Source: Oscillospiraceae bacterium (GTDB lineage: Bacteria; Bacillota; Clostridia; Oscillospirales; Ruminococcaceae). From it: DNA of 35,036 bases. The position numbers were made by a program, and so were the translations under genes. The notes under the pieces were generated by a model, which searched no databases, was not told the DNA's origin, and worked only from the letters and a program-made list of their open reading frames with translations. The DNA lies in the NCBI GenBank assembly GCA_022508925.1, contig JAFLUF010000002.1:1-35036 (forward strand), written 5' to 3'. Shown here in pieces: positions 33,739 through 35,036 of the stretch; positions within the stretch are counted from its first letter, which is position 1, and each line of letters starts with the position of its first letter.

Positions 33739-35036
33739 TATATATCACCATTTTTTTCAAACGCATTTTTTAAAGCTTCTTTTTCAGATCCTACCCGCTC
33801 TGAAACCGAGCTTGACGGCTTAAACAGGCTGTTGTAGGAATATAGACAAATACCGGAATAGTATTCAAGCTCTCGTGCGGATAAATACTGACGCACGAGA
33901 ATATCACTGTCAGTGATCCATTCAAGCTTTCCCGAAGCACCCGCGTATGTATCTTCCAGTCCGATTTTTGACGCCGAAACGCCAATTACAAGCGGAACAT
34001 TACCGCTTCGGGCTATTGCATTCCACTCAGCGCAACACTTTTCATACGGCTGAGAGGAATTGTTAAATCCGAAATAAACCTGCGGCATGATAATGTCAAG
34101 ATATCCGGGCTGCGAGCACCATTTTTTCACGTCGGCGTACATAGCGGAGTAATTGTTGTTTACATTTCCCTGACAGCTGACGCTGAACAGCATACTTTTG
34201 TTTACGCTTTTGAGCGCCTCATATATGGATGAAACGAATTTATCGCAGTTTGCAAAACGAAAATCAGAGAGTGAGGAATAACCGCTTGCTCCATACGCCT
34301 CCGCATCGAAAGAAGCGTCTGTGGTGGGATAGAAATAATCGTCGATATGTATTCCGTCGACATCGTAATTTGCCGCGATTTCCACAACCCCGTCGGCAAT
34401 AAGCCGTATGACCTCATCATACGCCGGATTCAAATAATAATAACCGTTTACAAGAACAGCGCGTGTTCCTCCGCCTATCCAGCTTCCGATCTTATACCCG
34501 CCTTCACGTCCCGCGTCTGCTGAAGAACACGCCCTTAACGGATTTATCCACGCGTGTATGGACAAATTCCGCTTGTGCGCTTCTTCAATCGCGATTTTAA
34601 GGGGATCATAACTTCCTCCGAGATATTTTGTTCTCGGAAACAGCGACGAGCTGTAATAGGCATCTCCATGAGAACGTGCATGAACATAAACCGTGTTTAT
34701 GCCAAAATCAACGCAATTGTCAAAAACCTCGCTTATGGAACTTCTGAACGCGCTTTCTGTTGAGCTTGACATCGAAGCGAACTCAAGATAAGAGATCCAT
34801 ACGCCCCTGATCTCAGCATAATTCAAGGCTTTATAGTCATTAGTAGGCGCCACGGATGGAGTTTCAGGAACTGATGAGCTTGAAGAGCTTGATTTTGGTA
34901 GGCTTGAACTTTGTGAGACGGAACTCGACGAGCTTGTTTTTGTCGAACTTGAACTTGACGAGCTTTGTTTTGACGAGCTCGAGCTTGACGAGCTTTGTTT
35001 TGACGAACTCGAGCTTGACGAGCTTTGTTTTGACGA
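33738..35036 (-). CDS. GHL10 (DUF187) glycosyl-hydrolase-like protein, cut by right edge
   Basis: About 432 codons are visible and the reading frame stays open to the right edge, so the N-terminus (presumably a signal peptide or lipobox) is missing. Although a GTG at 34853 could be read as a start, it has no ribosome binding site and the serine-rich linker upstream is in the same frame. The linker (first roughly 50 visible residues) contains repeats of SSKQSSSSSS. The catalytic-type domain follows: RGVWISYLEFASM, FGINTVYVHARSHGDAYYSS, LSIHAWINPLR, VDGIHIDDYFYP with candidate acidic residues, and LDIIMPQVYFGF. The family is thought to act on cell-wall glycans; the substrate is not established. 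It is coupled by a 1-base overlap to the GHL10-amidase gene. Confidence 0.88.
   Translation of the reverse strand, partial: SSKQSSSSSSSSKQSSSSSSSSKQSSSSSSSTKTSSSSSVSQSSSLPKSSSSSSSVPETPSVAPTNDYKALNYAEIRGVWISYLEFASMSSSTESAFRSSISEVFDNCVDFGINTVYVHARSHGDAYYSSSLFPRTKYLGGSYDPLKIAIEEAHKRNLSIHAWINPLRACSSADAGREGGYKIGSWIGGGTRAVLVNGYYYLNPAYDEVIRLIADGVVEIAANYDVDGIHIDDYFYPTTDASFDAEAYGASGYSSLSDFRFANCDKFVSSIYEALKSVNKSMLFSVSCQGNVNNNYSAMYADVKKWCSQPGYLDIIMPQVYFGFNNSSQPYEKCCAEWNAIARSGNVPLVIGVSASKIGLEDTYAGASGKLEWITDSDILVRQYLSARELEYYSGICLYSYNSLFKPSSSVSERVGSEKEALKNAFEKNGDI
34921..35036 (-). repeat. 30-base tandem repeat encoding a serine-rich linker
   Basis: Units at 34951-34980, 34981-35010 and 35011-35036 (cut) are nearly identical, and 34921-34950 is a degenerate copy. 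Each encodes ten residues of the type SSKQSSSSSS. The differences are mainly synonymous. The array continues to the window edge, so the copy number is unknown. Confidence 0.9.

Noticed and set aside
34853-34853. GTG start for the right-edge GHL10 gene
   Set aside because: The frame continues upstream through an in-frame serine-rich linker to the window edge, and no ribosome binding site precedes the GTG.
34921-35036. Regular 30-base repeats at the right edge resembling part of a CRISPR array
   Set aside because: The repeats are contiguous with no spacers and form an in-frame serine-rich coding linker joined to the GHL10 domain.

Overview
The window reads as chromosomal DNA of a low-to-moderate GC Gram-positive of the Clostridia, probably near Ruminococcaceae/Oscillospiraceae. 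The reasons are a PolC-type replicative polymerase, the pyrH-frr-uppS-cdsA-dxr-rseP-ispG-polC order typical of Firmicutes, short-form HisG paired with HisZ, a clostridial ECF sigma/membrane anti-sigma pair, and strong AGGAGG-type ribosome binding sites with TTGACA-17-TATAAT promoters. Family placement is inference. I see no tRNA, rRNA, CRISPR array, insertion sequence or prophage gene, and no gene-free stretch longer than about 300 bases.

Layout, left to right. (1) 1-707: the start of a class II fructose-bisphosphate aldolase gene (minus strand, cut by the left edge) with its own promoter. (2) 854-8861, minus strand: a his operon transcribed hisZ-G-D-B-H-A-F-[DUF4253 gene]-I-[membrane protein gene]-E. 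It covers ATP plus PRPP to imidazole-glycerol phosphate and the HisB and HisD steps; the aminotransferase (hisC) and histidinol phosphatase are not here. Two unrelated genes are embedded in it. (3) 9018-20247, minus strand: hom-pyrH-frr-uppS-cdsA-dxr-rseP-ispG-polC, joining homoserine/threonine/methionine supply, UMP kinase, ribosome recycling, isoprenoid (MEP and undecaprenyl) and phospholipid precursors, an intramembrane protease, and the replicative polymerase. The polymerase appears to lack the 3'-5' exonuclease domain that PolC normally carries inside its PHP domain, which is the most surprising observation here. (4) 20538-22201, plus strand: an ECF sigma factor overlapping a single-pass membrane protein, probably its anti-sigma factor. 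(5) 22316-24500, minus strand: glycogen synthase and an AIM24-family protein. (6) 24639-29490, minus strand: LCP-like membrane protein, LUD-domain protein, ROK glucokinase, dihydroxyacid dehydratase and a small M50 intramembrane protease. (7) 29647-30774, plus strand: alanine racemase, divergent from the LCP-like gene. (8) 30823-35036, minus strand: two translationally coupled exported proteins with GHL10 (DUF187-type) glycosidase-like domains. The second also carries a C-terminal Amidase_3 domain; the first is cut by the right edge within a serine-rich repeat linker.

Seven good sigma-A type promoters and several intrinsic terminators, including back-to-back terminators between convergent genes, divide the window into transcription units. 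Most of the content is housekeeping. The items worth a second look are the exonuclease-less PolC, the LCP-like protein without the family's catalytic arginines, the two extra genes in the his operon, and the coupled GHL10 pair.
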